From the NCBI GenBank assembly GCA_963580455.1, contig OY756962.1:18866001-18930000 (forward strand): 64,000 nucleotides of DNA, read 5' to 3'. Origin of the DNA: Euonymus europaeus. Its lineage: Eukaryota; Streptophyta; Magnoliopsida; Celastrales; Celastraceae. The position numbers and the translations under genes were made by a program. This document shows, one piece after another, positions 10,221 to 21,889 of this stretch. The first letter of the stretch is position 1. Every line of letters begins with the position of its first letter. A model generated the notes under the pieces. The model worked only from the letters and a program-made list of their open reading frames with translations. It made no database searches and had not been told where the DNA came from.

Positions 10221-11445
10221 GCACCAACTCCCAAACTTGGATCCAAGAGAGTGGACTCCTTACACTAAGAACTTAAAGAGAAGAGAAAACAGAACTGTGG
10301 AAACGGTTTGGGAATCAAGAGATCAACTGGTGTCTAAGGACTTGGGGAAAAAATACACACATGGTATGTATTTATAGGTGTCGGCCACCCCTCTTCCAAT
10401 TCTCATAGGTTTCCAACTTTTGTTAGGTTTTCCTTACTCTTCTAGTATTGACCTTTCATGGGCAGTGGCTTCTTATGATTTTAATTATCAGTACAGACCC
10501 ATGAGCATAATTTAAATCCATAAACTATAATATATTCCACTAAAATATTATAGTTGTACTCCCTGTTTTATCTCAAATTAAATTTGAGCCTCTCATTATA
10601 ATCATTCATTAAAAACCTTACGTTAAGTTACAAATTCCCGTCAATTAAATATGTCACTAACATATTATATTTAATTGACATCTTTAAATATTTCTCTAGT
10701 TCACCACTTAACTTATTTGAATGTGTCGGATTAATTAAAAATTCACTTGCAAAGTTTTAACACAATCTCAAATCCTATAAGCATTCTCGAGGGGATATCA
10801 TCAATTCATAATTGGACGTGAATTTTATTAATCGATTATTATTCATCATAAATTTAATCTGATAACCCAATTCACTTGGTGTATATTGTCCTATACAAAA
10901 AGATCTCCTTTGGTAAATCAATGTCCCATATATTAAATGCACATGTACCAATAATTATGAATAAATTAAGAATATAAACGATTTCATAATGTTAGTGCGA
11001 GTGAACAATAATTATGAATAAATTAAGAATATAAACGATGTCATAATGTTAGTGCGAGTGTACAATTTCCCATGTAGTAAGACTGAAAATTTTGACTCAC
11101 ACGTAGTTCTGATCAATACACTCCAATGTTCTAGTAAAATAAGTTCAAGCTTTACCGCTTTCTATAACAAACATAGGCAAACTGAAATACTATACTACAG
11201 CCTTGCCGACTGTTTGTCTAATTCCATCTAGGCTGAGATTTTTTACTTATATTCAATAGCAACTTATGAAGTGATATTCCGTGTAAGCTAAATTCTTCAC
11301 ACTAGTTCATATACTATAGAGAATAAAATACGCTAATGCTAATATGTCATTTTTCATATGAAATACTAAACATATTTTATTCAAATAAATAATATGACTT
11401 TGAACATTATATAAAATAATGAACTTTACCATACTATTCTTATCA
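10221..11445 (-). repeat. 3' LTR of copia B (truncated)
   Basis: Matches about 17552-18919 (the 5' LTR). The inner end is TTATCA followed by the polypurine tract. The outer roughly 250 bp present in the other LTR is missing, lost at the Tat junction. A direct repeat of about 57 bp (10948-11060) exists only in this copy. Confidence 0.8.
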
Positions 11446-11457
11446 ATCTCCCACTTA
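11446..11457 (-). other. polypurine tract of copia B
   Basis: On the minus strand TAAGTGGGAGAT directly precedes the 3' LTR, the usual copia arrangement. Confidence 0.7.
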
Positions 11458-11739
11458 TGTTTAAGGCCGTGACGGTAGACATCTTATTGTCAGGCCCTCC
11501 AAGTATCCTTCAAATGATTTTGTTGGTAAACACTTGGTAAATGGATCCATCAAGTTATCGTTTGACGCATCATTATGACACACCCCTCTATACGATCTCT
11601 TATATCAAGTGATACAAGCATTCTCTATGTTTTGCTTTGGAATGACCTCTCGGTTTCTTTGAATTTGCAACTGTGCCACTGTAATCAAAATAAAGTGTAA
11701 AAGGTAACTAAGTTGTAGGTACCACATTCAACTCTATTA

Positions 11740-12178
11740 GAATGGTCCAGAGCCATACTGATTCTTCAGCTGTCTCAGAGGCTGATACATATTCAGCTTC
11801 TATAGTGGAGTTAGCAATGCAAGATTTCTTGGCGCTTCTCCAACTAATGGCTCCACCTCCTCATGTGAAAACATACCTTGAAGTTGATTTTTTGGAATCT
11901 TTGTCTAACCAAAAATTTGAATTTGTATACCCTATGGGTATAACTTCATCAACCTTACAAACCAACATATAATCTCTCCTTCTCCTTAGATACTTGAGTA
12001 TATGCTTTACAACAATTGAATGTTTCATTCCTGGGGGTTTGACTGATATCTGCTAACTAGACCAATCATATAACATATATTTGGTCTAATACACACATGA
12101 CATACATTAGGCTTCCCAATGCCGAAGCAAATGATACTTGGCTCATCTTCTTTATCTTATTAGCATCCTTTAGACATT
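11740..12178 (-). pseudogene. copia B RNase H remnant
   Basis: Minus-strand translation gives the copia connection region (SFASALGSLMYVM, about 12090-12135; LVSRYQSNP, about 12035) and the RNase H segment with the conserved STIEAEYVSASE motif (about 11770-11810). Stops occur between. It is joined at about 12175 to GAG pre-integrase sequence, so integrase and RT are deleted. Confidence 0.75.
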
Positions 12179-12640
12179 GATCTCGAGATAAAATGGTTCC
12201 ATGCCTGTAAGGAAGAAATCCTTTCTTTGCAAAATTGTTGAGTTATTCAATTCATTATATTTAGTAGAATTTGGACTTATAATATAAATATTATCATCCA
12301 ATGTACCAAAACAAATAAAACGTTTATTGTTCCTGATAACAACTGAGTTATCAAACTTAAAATAATATCCATTCTTGCCCAAAGAAGTAACTGAAATTAA
12401 ATTTCGTCTCATAATTGGTACGTAAGACACTCGTTCAAAAGGAAAATCCTAGCATTACTAAAACTCAAATGAAAATTTCCTACAACTAATACTTCTAGTC
12501 TTGTCACATCTCCCAAAAGAACGTAACGCTCCTCCTTATTTGGTTGTCTAGTTTTTTGGAAACCCTACAACGAATTGCAAGCATGATTAGTGGCTCCTGT
12601 GTCTAAACACCAGGTTCTGCTAGACACAACCGCTAATTGT
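12170..12640 (-). pseudogene. copia B protease and GAG pre-integrase remnant
   Basis: On the minus strand an active-site motif WCLDTGATNHACNS (D-T-G intact) lies at about 12560-12615. Downstream is a clear segment ending MRRNLISVTSLGKNGYYFKFDN (12330-12430), typical of the region between copia protease and integrase. Frame changes separate them. Ends abruptly at about 12180. Confidence 0.75.
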
Positions 12641-12679
12641 ATTTCAACAACACATGATAAGTTTACCTTGTTTATTCTT

Positions 12680-13515
12680 CATCGGCCAAGTCTGACATTG
12701 TTTTTTCCAATGTCCCTTCTGACCACAATGAAACACTTGCCTTCCACCTAGAATACCCTTTGAGTCAACTGTTTCTTCTCTTTCTTTTGACTTTGTTTCT
12801 TATCCTTACCTTTTGGTTTAGAAGATGAGCCTTTCTCAGTAATATTGACCTTATCTTACATAGGTTGTAAAGCCTCCACACTTTTTAGCTCATTTAGAAG
12901 TTTTGACAACGTATAAACCCTCTTATTCATGTTATAGTTCAGTCAAAAATTCTCATAACTCTTTTTAAGGGATTGAAGGATGATATCGACTTGGCTTTTG
13001 CAATCAATATCAGCACCAAGGACCTCCATCTCATCCAAAAGACTCATCATCTTAAGAATGTGCTCCTTTGCATTTGTTCCTTTAAACATCTGGGTGTTCA
13101 AAAGTGCTTTCATTACAGTCTGCCTTGATCACCAAACATCTCCTTCAGGCTATAGATGATGTCATAGACACTTGTGATATTCTCGTGTTGCTTTTGCAAC
13201 ACATCTAACATTGATGCTAGCATGTAACATCGTGTCATCTCATCAACCTATTTCCACTTCTTGTGAGTAGCAATATGCTCATAAGTGGCACCCTCCTCAA
13301 GCAATTAAGGACATAATTCGGTATTTGTATTCTTTAGTAGTGAGCACAATATTCAAATTCCTTTTCCAGTTGACATAGTTTGTTCCATCAAATTTATGGT
13401 ATTTTGGAATATCTGATAAAGGATTGAAAAAATACATTTTCAAATATGAAAAAGGACATATAAAAAGAAAATTAATTCTATGACATACTTGATTCGAATT
13501 ATTTATAAATTGCAC
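12680..13515 (-). pseudogene. copia B gag remnant
   Basis: Starts near 13515. The N-terminal KYHKFDGTNYVNWKRNLNIVL motif (about 13340-13400) is typical of copia gag. The zinc knuckle CFHCGQKGHWKKQC (C-x2-C-x4-H-x4-C) lies at about 12695-12745. Several frame changes and stops in between. Confidence 0.75.
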
Positions 13516-13955
13516 TCATAGATAATCACGAAAATAATTCGTGGACAATCAAAACACTTTAGTATGAAATTTCCTATCTCGATGGGAAAATAAATTTCAT
13601 ACAATTTAGTTTACATTAAATTTTTTTATTTGGACAATACCCCATGTCCTAGAAAATTTAATTAGTCTTTTACTTAGTCCTATAAATAATGGCATTGATT
13701 TCATAATTTTAAGTTAAATGTATAGCCATCATACGATCACAATCTCACAATTTTCGTAAAAAATAATTAGAATGGATAAACAATTTTATAATAAATTGCT
13801 ACTCATTGTGACTTTCAAGAAAATTAATAATCTGAGATATCTATAATTAAAATTTTTCGATATGGAGGAAGGTCAAGCCAACACAGATTTATAATTATAT
13901 CTCTATTAAATTTATTAACAATAATTCAAACTTTAAAAATATTCCCATGATTTAA

Positions 13956-15084
13956 AAATTTATGAAATAAAGATATCTTACAAATGCGTTGACCCGAATT
14001 TACATATTTTAGTAGCACCGCCCAAAGCCATTATTTTCTCTAAGTAGTAAAAAATGTTGTCGCAGAAATTCTTGGTCATTCAATTTAGTGATTTAACAAA
14101 TCTAGCAACCAAATCGTTCTCAGATAAGAGGGAGCTTTTCATAAGAATGACGCACAATTAAATAACCTCAATCTACGATAGAACTTTCTAAACATTGCAT
14201 TGTTTTAATCACAAAAATAATTCTCAAATGCATAGGTCAGAATTACATGGTATGGATCTGAAAATGATCACAAGATTTAAAATGGATTTTCTAAAATAAT
14301 ATCATAGTCACATTTAATATCTCATGTTTCCAATATGAATTTCAAATATTTTTATTTTTAACCAATGATGGAGACTATAGAATATTTATAACCTTCTTCC
14401 ACTTAATATTTTAAAACCGGGTGATAAGTATTTTATTTTCATGTTTTGATAACATGGCAAACAATTAGATAATATCCTAATTAATTAGGAATCCTAATCT
14501 AACATGACATTCAATCACAACCATACATTCAATTAAAATAAAAGAGTTATTAAAATAGGAAACCATTCAATCAAGAGTCCCAGCAATCTTGCTCTTTAAT
14601 CCAACTCGAAACTCTAGTCAATCTGAAATCCTTGTTGACGTTCGAAAAAATTGCGTCGCCGGAAAAACACTGCTATCTGCCTGCTGTCCAGAGCCATCTA
14701 GTAGCTTCCGAAATGTTTTGCTACTGCCAGATAGTGCTTCTACTAGCTGCTACCAACGCAGCCACTAGTATGTTTCCATAGAATTTCTAAACTCTGATTT
14801 TTCTTTTCTCCATTCTTTACCTGTTTTTACAAAAATTCATGATCTCCTTCAAACCATAGTTCACAATCTAAAATTTGATTACAAAAATTCCTACTTCTTA
14901 ATTCAGAGTGAACAATTTTAAATCAAGTAATTAAATAGACTATGATAGCCAGAACTTCAATTTACAAAAAACAAGTTGGCAACAGCATAAAAATAATCAT
15001 AGATCATACAAAACCCATAATTAACAAATTTTTGAGTTTTGTTTTAAAATCGATTACAAATCTTTGACCGACTCTTGTACCAAA
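13956..15084 (-). other. copia B leader and primer-binding site
   Basis: AT-rich untranslated leader of about 1.1 kb, no ORF recognised. At 15068-15084 the minus strand reads TTTGGTACAAGAGTCGG directly after the LTR. This is a degraded form of the initiator-Met primer site (TGGTATCAGAGC). Confidence 0.55.
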
Positions 15085-15287
15085 TGTTGAAAAATACGCA
15101 TTCATGAAAACATTTTCAAATCAGGAACACACATAGAAGTAATTGATAAGAAAAAGGCTTAAAAAAATTTCATGTTAATTATGATGAATATGCATAATCT
15201 AAAACTAATCTAATTGTGTGAAGATAATTTATCTTGAGATCTCTCTAGATTCATCTCTAATTAATATATCGAACGATGGACTCGGCA

Positions 15288-17496
15288 TGTGACGCCCCAT
15301 TTTCGGAAACATCACATGGTGCCTACTGCACCTTCCTACGTTATCAATGTGATTAACATCCAAGGTTTCAATCCTAGTTTACTCAACTAAGTCAACCCCT
15401 AAATTAAAAATCCGGCAGCATCTTCCCGTAAATTAGGGAATGCCCATCTGAAATAACACATCATATAACAATCAATCAAATCACACCTAGCAGGGCCCCC
15501 GACCTCTATCAGCATGCAAACACATCCTAGCAGGGTCTCAGGCCATCTAGCAGCATGCACAAACTGTTTCCATAATTGAAACATCAAAATAAATTCATAC
15601 ATCATGAAAATTAGGATTCAAGGTCCAACCCCGGCTCAGAAGATCCAATTTCAACAAATTCTTTTTAACCGCCCATAATCAACACCAAACGGTACCACAC
15701 AGTCTACATGACATATGAATATCAAATACAATTAGCGTGTATAACAAGTAGTTCAAGTCTATCAACCCAAACCTAACCCCCTCTCCAAGTGCCATCCATG
15801 CCACAACATTGTCTCTACTGACTCGCATCACCGACACTCGTACCAGTCTCACCTATAGAGGGAAAGAAAATAAAGGAGCGAGCTAGAAGCTCAGTAGGGG
15901 TAATAGAGTAAAACAAACAATAAAGCGAATGTCAAGGAAGCATAATACAACTATATGCTATCAATCATGCATGTGTCACATTGCATAACATATAGTCCGG
16001 GTATTCCCTCCGGGGAAAGACACATTCGTCAATCCACTAGTCTTCAACTATGGATTGACCAAACCTCAAATGCACACCATGGTTTCCAACCATCAATGAA
16101 TGAAAATGCAATCATCATTCACACTACACCCACAAAGAGTTTACCCAGTTGTGTGATCCCCGTCACACCCACACCTTAAGTGTGTTGCCTCACATGGATT
16201 CATATGACTCGTGTCGATGCCATAACACATAATCATTCTCCCATGTGACTTCCAAGTAACCTATGGTATCCCGAGTCCATACTCGAGAATCCCATGCAAG
16301 CTCTAATGCAATCATGCTTATGTCATGCTAAATGCACATATATATATACATCATCCTATATATATATACACAAATACCAATGATGCGTGACAAGATTCAA
16401 AGCATGCTCAATGATGGATGATTGAGCATGTAAATGGGCAATGCAATCCACATTTAGAAGATAATATAGATAAACCTTAAGTTCGTTCTTCGTTAGGCAC
16501 AATAAGGCAATAACACAAACATGAAGACCAATGAGAGTACGTACTACATTTATAGACGAAGGAAGGATGTCGAAATAAGAATGGGTCAAGAAATCCCCTA
16601 CCTCGTTTGAAGTAATTCACCAAAAACAAATGAAATTCGATTCTAGGGTTTTGATTTTCCAAACCTATCCCTATGGAAAAATCGAACCTATTCATACATC
16701 AATATATGATCAACAACTCATAACAACAAGATTTGAATCAAGAATTTTGAATTATTCACCTTCTCTTTCTAGAATTTTCTCTAAGTTTTGAATCTTAACC
16801 CAACCAAAGCTTTACCCCAAAATCACCAACAAACTAATATATACATCCATAATTAAGTATAAATCAACATATATAAGCTATAAAACCAAAATCTAAAAGA
16901 ATCGAACAAAATCTACAAAAGCCCTAGAATTCACCAAACTAGAAAAACTTACCAAAACCTCCAAATCAAGCTTGAATCTTCAATGCCCCACTCCAATGAT
17001 CATGAATCTACAAGAATCAAGCCAATCCTTTGCTAGAAACTCCTTCTCTCTATAAGTTTCTCACACTCTCTCTCTAAAACTTAGGGCACATAAAGAAAAA
17101 TACACGTTCTAGCTCGCAGAAGCCTATTTACAAGCTCGGGTTGCGTCTAGGCACTTAAGAGTGTGCCTAGGCGCTTTGGACGTGAGTTCCCTTGGAACTC
17201 ACTGTCCTGGGCTCCCTTCTGGGCATGCACAGAATAGTGCGCCCAGGTAGATTGCGCCTAGGAACCCCTGCTTTCTTCTTTCTCCGTTTCTCCACTTTCT
17301 TGGGCGCACTTCCTTGGCACACCTAGGCGCCTTTTGGTTCGCCCAATATAGTTCCAAACTCATCCTAGTTCTCCTCATTCCGCCTAGGCGTAATTCCTAC
17401 CGCCTGGGCGCCCCTGTTTACACATTAAACACCCAAAATACATATTTTTATAACTTCCAATCATTCCTAAGTTCATATTTGGGGTAGGTCATCACA
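15288..17496 (+). mobile_element. solo LTR F1 (family F)
   Basis: About 2.2 kb, starts TGTGACGCCCC and ends CATCACA, and matches two other copies in the window (F2, F3). No internal domain, primer site or coding sequence, so a solo LTR of a long-LTR element is the simplest reading. Flanking five bases CGGCA and CAACA match at only three positions, suggesting age. Its last 400 bp holds several CCTAGGCG palindromes, as do F2 and F3. A Tekay/Del-like source is possible from the TGTGACGCCC end but is a guess. Confidence 0.7.
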
Positions 17497-18452
17497 CAAC
17501 AGGATTGATTCAAAGCATAATCCCACGGATCTTCCACCGTATGCACAGACTCCTAAACTTGGATTCAAGAGCGTGGACTTCTTAGACTAAAAATCTGAAG
17601 AGAACATAAAATAAAACTATGGAAACTGTTATGGAATCAAGATGTCAACTGGTCTCTCAAGACTTTAGGAAAAACAATACACACATGGTATATATTTATA
17701 GGGGTCGGCCACCCCTCTTCCAATTCCAATAGGTTTCCAACTTTTGTTATGTTTACCTAACTTTTTTAGTATTGGGCTTTCACGGGCTAAAGTGGGAACC
17801 AACAAGGAAAAATAAAACACGGACTTCCAACGAATTTAATTATCAGCTCAAACCCATAAGCATAATTTAATTTCTTAAACTATAATATATTCTACTAAAA
17901 TACTATAGTTGCACTTCTCGTTTTATCTCAAATTAAATTTGAGTCATTCGTTATAATCATTCATTAAAATCCTCACGTTAAGTTACAGATACCCGTCAAC
18001 TAAATATGTCACTAACATATTATATTTAATTGACATCTTTAAATGTTTATCTAGTTCACCACTTAACTTATTTTGAATGTGTCGGATTAATTAAAAATCT
18101 ACCTGCAAGGTTTCGACACAATCTCAAATCTTATAAGCATTCTTGAGGGGGTATCATCAATCCATAATTAGAGGAGAGTTTTATTAATAGTTTATTTTTC
18201 ATCTTACATTTAATTTGGTAACCCAATTCACTTGGTGTATATTGGCATGTACAAAAATATTTCACCCTTTGGTAAATCAAAGTCTTATATATTAAATGCA
18301 CATGTACCAATAATCGTGAATAAATTAAGATTATAAACGATGACATAACATCGGTCTAAATGTATAATTTTCATGTAGTCAGACTGAAAATTTTGACTCA
18401 CACGTAGTACGGATCAAGATACTTCAAGTGTAAAACTATAGTAAGTTCAAGC

Positions 18453-18790
18453 TTTATCGTTTTTCATAACCAAGATAGACATACTGAAGTACTATACTAC
18501 AGCCCTGTCAACGGTTTGTCTAATTTTGTCTAAGCTGAGATTTTTTTACATATATTGAATACAAACTTATGAATTGATCTTCCATGTATAAGCTAAACTG
18601 TAAACATCAATTTATATAGCTTTATTGTTTTTCATAACCAATATAGACATACTGAAATACTATACTACAGCCCTGTCAACGGTTTGTCTAATTTTGTCTA
18701 AGCTGAGATTTTTTTACATATATTGAATACAAACTTATGAATTGATCTTCCGTGTATAAGCTAAACTGTACACATCAATTTATATAGCAA
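18453..18790. repeat. tandem duplication inside copia B 5' LTR
   Basis: Two adjacent copies of a roughly 170-bp unit beginning CTTTAT(C/T)GTTTTTCATAACC. The related LTR piece at 47160-47330 has one copy, so the duplication came after the two LTRs separated. Confidence 0.75.
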
Positions 18791-18952
18791 ATAGAATAAA
18801 ATATGCTCATGCCAATATGTCATTTTTCATATTAAATACTAAACTTATTTTATTTAAATATATAAACTGAATTTGAAGATTACATAAAATAATAATTTTT
18901 AACATACTATTCTTTATCATTATTATGATTTCAAAAGATCATAGATACATAC

Positions 18953-19279
18953 TGTTGGACTTAGGAGGTCATGGGCTCGGTCGCCCATGTGGGCTAGACT
19001 CAACCCAGCCCAAATGTAAAGGGAAGTTGAGTTAACTGCTTTGTACGTAAAAATACAGAACAGTAGAACTTCCTGAATAACTTGGAAAAACAATAAACAA
19101 AAGAGAAGAAAATCTGTGAATCTTATACTTGCAAAAAGGAAAATCGAAAGGTGTTCGTCCTGTGATTTGTGTTTCTGGTTCTTTTAATTAGAATCGGGCT
19201 GAAGCATTGTGAAACATACTGTGATCCTCAAAGTTTCCCAAACCGATTAGGATAATAGTAAGTATTCTTGATCATTCTA
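18953..19279 (+). repeat. 5' LTR of copia C
   Basis: Begins TGTTGGACTTAGGAGG. Nearly identical to 25847-26198 apart from a missing stretch of about 25 bp near 19035 and scattered substitutions. The 3' end is placed by comparison and is good to a few bases. Confidence 0.85.
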
Positions 19280-19287
19280 TTACTTCA

Positions 19288-19299
19288 ATGGTATCGTAG
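19288..19299 (+). other. primer-binding site of copia C
   Basis: ATGGTATCGTAG, close to the TGGTATCAGAGC complement of initiator tRNA-Met used by most plant copia elements, just after the LTR. Confidence 0.65.
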
Positions 19300-19543
19300 C
19301 CATATACGTATGTTTTCATGCTTGATTGTGATGTTTTTTATGGGTAGAAACATAATAGAATGCATGAAATACCATGAATTTTCATATGACAACCAAAACT
19401 TGTTTCTCCTTTTCGAGTTAGATTCTTTCATGGTTTGGTTATGTATTTGGTATGGTTAGAAAGCCCCCTGAATAAGCTTTCCAACGAGTATTTTTGCACA
19501 AAGGCCAACCGAGACAATGACCCGGGTTTGACCCGTGGCGGGA

Positions 19544-19567
19544 CCGTGGGTCGGGTAAGACCCACGG
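19544..19567 (+). other. GC-rich hairpin in copia C leader
   Basis: Perfect 9-bp stem CCGTGGGTC / GACCCACGG around the 6-base loop GGGTAA, flanked by further GACCCG repeats, in an otherwise AT-rich leader. Position suits an RNA packaging or dimerisation element, but that is inference. Confidence 0.45.
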
Positions 19568-19807
19568 GTTGACCCGCGGTCTTTTATTAAAAAAAATAAA
19601 AATTGACTAACTTGTTATTGAGCTCGCGTGGTCCAGACGCGCCGTTCTGATTGGTGAATCTGTTTGCGGCGCGTGTAGGCGCGTGGGACGTTAAATAATT
19701 TCTAATTTTCTGTGATTTTTCTAGAATTTTTTTTAGTTATTGACAAATAAATACATGTTATAATTAATTGATTGAGTAAGTTAATTATTAATGTATTTTG
19801 ATTATTT

Positions 19808-20311
19808 GTGTTTGTAGTGGCTACAAGATCACAAATAATTCATTTATTGGCATATAAGATGAATGCATCTCATACTATTGCTGAGCATATAGAGTTCATG
19901 TATTATTGGATGTTAAATCTGTGGCACCATGATGTTCATGAGTTCTTCATCGAGCAACAAATTGAGATTGTGCTTGATGCTCTGCCAGACGAATGGGGTA
20001 CAGTTCGGCAAGCCTTAAAGCAAAGGGTAAGCACCTTGGACTTTAATACTCTTGCTAAGGAGTTATTGCTTGAGAGGGAAAGTCAGTTAAAGGCAAAGGG
20101 TATTCATCGGACTCGTCGAAGTGCAAGGTATTTGGACCCTGCTGCTCGATTCGTTCCATGGTATGAGGTATATGAGCTTGGTGGACATGACGATGAGGAT
20201 TTGGATGATATGATAGATGATCCTGATTATGTACCTGGCATGGGATTGATGTATGGTTATTATCACATTGTACATATTTCCGTTTTATTGAGCTTTGTAT
20301 GTACATATTAA
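19808..20311 (+). CDS. gag-like ORF in the leader of copia C
   Basis: A 167-codon open frame lying before the element's own gag. Residues 15-97 read like the middle of a copia gag capsid region: an aromatic helix (HIEFMYYWMLNLW), an LDALPDEWGTVRQAL segment and FNTLAKELLLERESQL, the usual order in this family. The last 60 residues (acidic, GGHDDEDLDDMIDDPDY) are not recognised. The real gag at 20648 has its own version of the same segment, so this is probably a captured or duplicated piece of another copia gag. Whether it is translated is unknown. Confidence 0.55.
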   Translation: MFVVATRSQIIHLLAYKMNASHTIAEHIEFMYYWMLNLWHHDVHEFFIEQQIEIVLDALPDEWGTVRQALKQRVSTLDFNTLAKELLLERESQLKAKGIHRTRRSARYLDPAARFVPWYEVYELGGHDDEDLDDMIDDPDYVPGMGLMYGYYHIVHISVLLSFVCTY

Positions 20312-20647
20312 TGTTTATGAATCTTTATGAATGACATTAAATGTTTTTGAATGACATATTTATTTATATATTTCATGTATAATTAATATGTCATTATTAG
20401 TGGGAGGTTTTTAGATTTGTAGATTTTAAATATCTCATCTAATAACCAAAATGTTGTGCATGTTTAAATTAACTAATAATAATTGAACTATGCTAACAGA
20501 AATTGATTGAATGTGCAACATTACTTTCGTTACTGTTGCATATGTTAGATTATTATTAATTAATTTAGGACATTGTACCGACACATTATTTTGTAAATTG
20601 ACATTGTACAAGATCCTAATTTAAGTAATTGTCTCTATATAGTTGAA

Positions 20648-21559
20648 ATGGCTGCAACAAAGAGCATTGTCGTTGATTTGAACCACGGAGATAAACTGAA
20701 TGAGAAGAATTACGATGTCTGGCATCATAAGATTCAGTATCTCCCGGAGGAGCAAGACATGCTAGAATTAATTACACAACCTATGGCTGAACCTGAACAA
20801 GGCAACACTGCTCAACATAGGCGTGACATGGAGGCATATCAGGCCTACAAGTGCAAAGATCGTGTGGCTCGCATTTTGATGTTGAGCAGCATGAAGAATG
20901 ATAAAATGCTGCGCTTTGAGAGGCATCGTTCAGCTCAAGCAGTTTGGGATGCTGTTAAGCTCCAGTATGGTGGAACTTCAACAACAAGGTTGCGTCAGTT
21001 AACCCTCAAGTTCAATGGTTATTAGAAGTACCAAGATCAAACCATGAGGCAGCATCTGACGGACATGTCTAACATGATCAGTGAACTGAGGGCTGCTAGG
21101 CATTAAATGACTGATGAGCAGCAAGTCCAAGCTGTCATTCGCTCTTTGCCAAGAAATTGGGAACACATGCGTGTTAACCTTACCCACAACGACAACATCA
21201 AGACATTTGATGAAGTCGCTCGTCATGTTGAGCTTGAGGAAGATCGTCTTCTCTCTGAGAAGCCTGATAATGAAGCTTTCTTGACTGAGTCCAAATCGCG
21301 AGGAGCACAAGGCTCTGGACGCAAAAAGTGGAAGGGTAAAGATAAGGCTTTCCATAAAGGCAAAAGAGGAAATGAAGCTAGTACTAGTGGACACAAGCGC
21401 AAGCGTGGGAAACGCGGCGGCAAAAAAGGCAGAAACAACAATTGTTTCAATTGTGGCAAACCTGGTCACTTTGCTCGTGATTGTATTGACCCAAAGGTAT
21501 TGTTTGCACAAATTTGTCCCTCTAACTTATATGTTAGTAGTTGTTTAATGCTTGCTTAG
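20648..21559 (+). pseudogene. copia C gag
   Basis: Starts at MAATKSIVVDLNHGDKLNEK, with the family's LNEKNYDVWHHKI motif at the N-terminus. One frame runs through the capsid region (QAVIRSLPRNWEHMRVNL, about 21125-21180), a lysine-rich linker and a zinc knuckle CFNCGKPGHFARDC (about 21444-21485). Stops at 21023 (TAG) and 21104 (TAA) break it. Confidence 0.9.
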
Positions 21560-21574
21560 ACTGTTCCTTATTAG

Positions 21575-21889
21575 ACTGTAGACTCAGGAGAAACCGACCA
21601 CGTAACAAGGGACCGAGTAAACTATGTGGAATTTCGTCGAATTCCTAAAGGAAGTAGGAGTATTTACATGGGAAACAATGCTTCCGCTGATGTGCTTGGG
21701 ATCGGTACCTGCAAGCTAGAGTTGCGGGGTGGTCGTACACTTTATCTTCATGATGTGCTCTATGCTCCTAAAATTTGACGAAATCTTGTTTCTGTTACTG
21801 TCCTACTAGAACTAGGTTTTGAACTTAAGTTTGCTAAAGGTTGTGTAAAAGTATTTCTCGACAACGTTTATTATGGTTTTGGCTATGTA
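21575..21889 (+). pseudogene. copia C protease
   Basis: Continues the gag frame. Active-site motif VDSGETDHVT (D-S-G) near 21580-21605, then NASADVLGIGTC and LHDVLYAPKI, the usual C-terminal marks, followed by a stop at about 21777 and the pre-integrase linker. Confidence 0.8.

Larger units (their letters stand above)
10221..18919 (-). mobile_element. Ty1/copia element B, internally deleted
   Basis: Minus-strand element. Its 5' LTR (15085-18919) is interrupted by solo LTR F1, and its 3' LTR (10221-11445) is truncated by the Tat element. Between them, in coding direction: primer-binding site, leader, gag, zinc knuckle, protease, GAG pre-integrase, then a jump to RNase H. Most of integrase and all of the RT palm are missing. 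The sequence after 18919 appears again after the related LTR fragment at 46935-47458, so this flank is older host DNA. Confidence 0.85.
15085..18919 (-). repeat. 5' LTR of copia B, split by solo LTR F1
   Basis: On the plus strand it runs from TGTTGAAAAATACGC (15085) to CTTTATCA (18919), about 1.6 kb without the insertion at 15288-17496. It holds a tandem duplication of about 170 bp (starting near 18450 and 18620) that is single in the copy at 46935-47458. Confidence 0.75.

Noticed and set aside
16320..16375. TA-rich tract as a promoter
   Set aside because: Simple TATATA repeat inside solo LTR F1 with no gene nearby.
20999..21511. 170-codon minus-strand ORF
   Set aside because: Shadow of copia C gag on the opposite strand; no family recognised.
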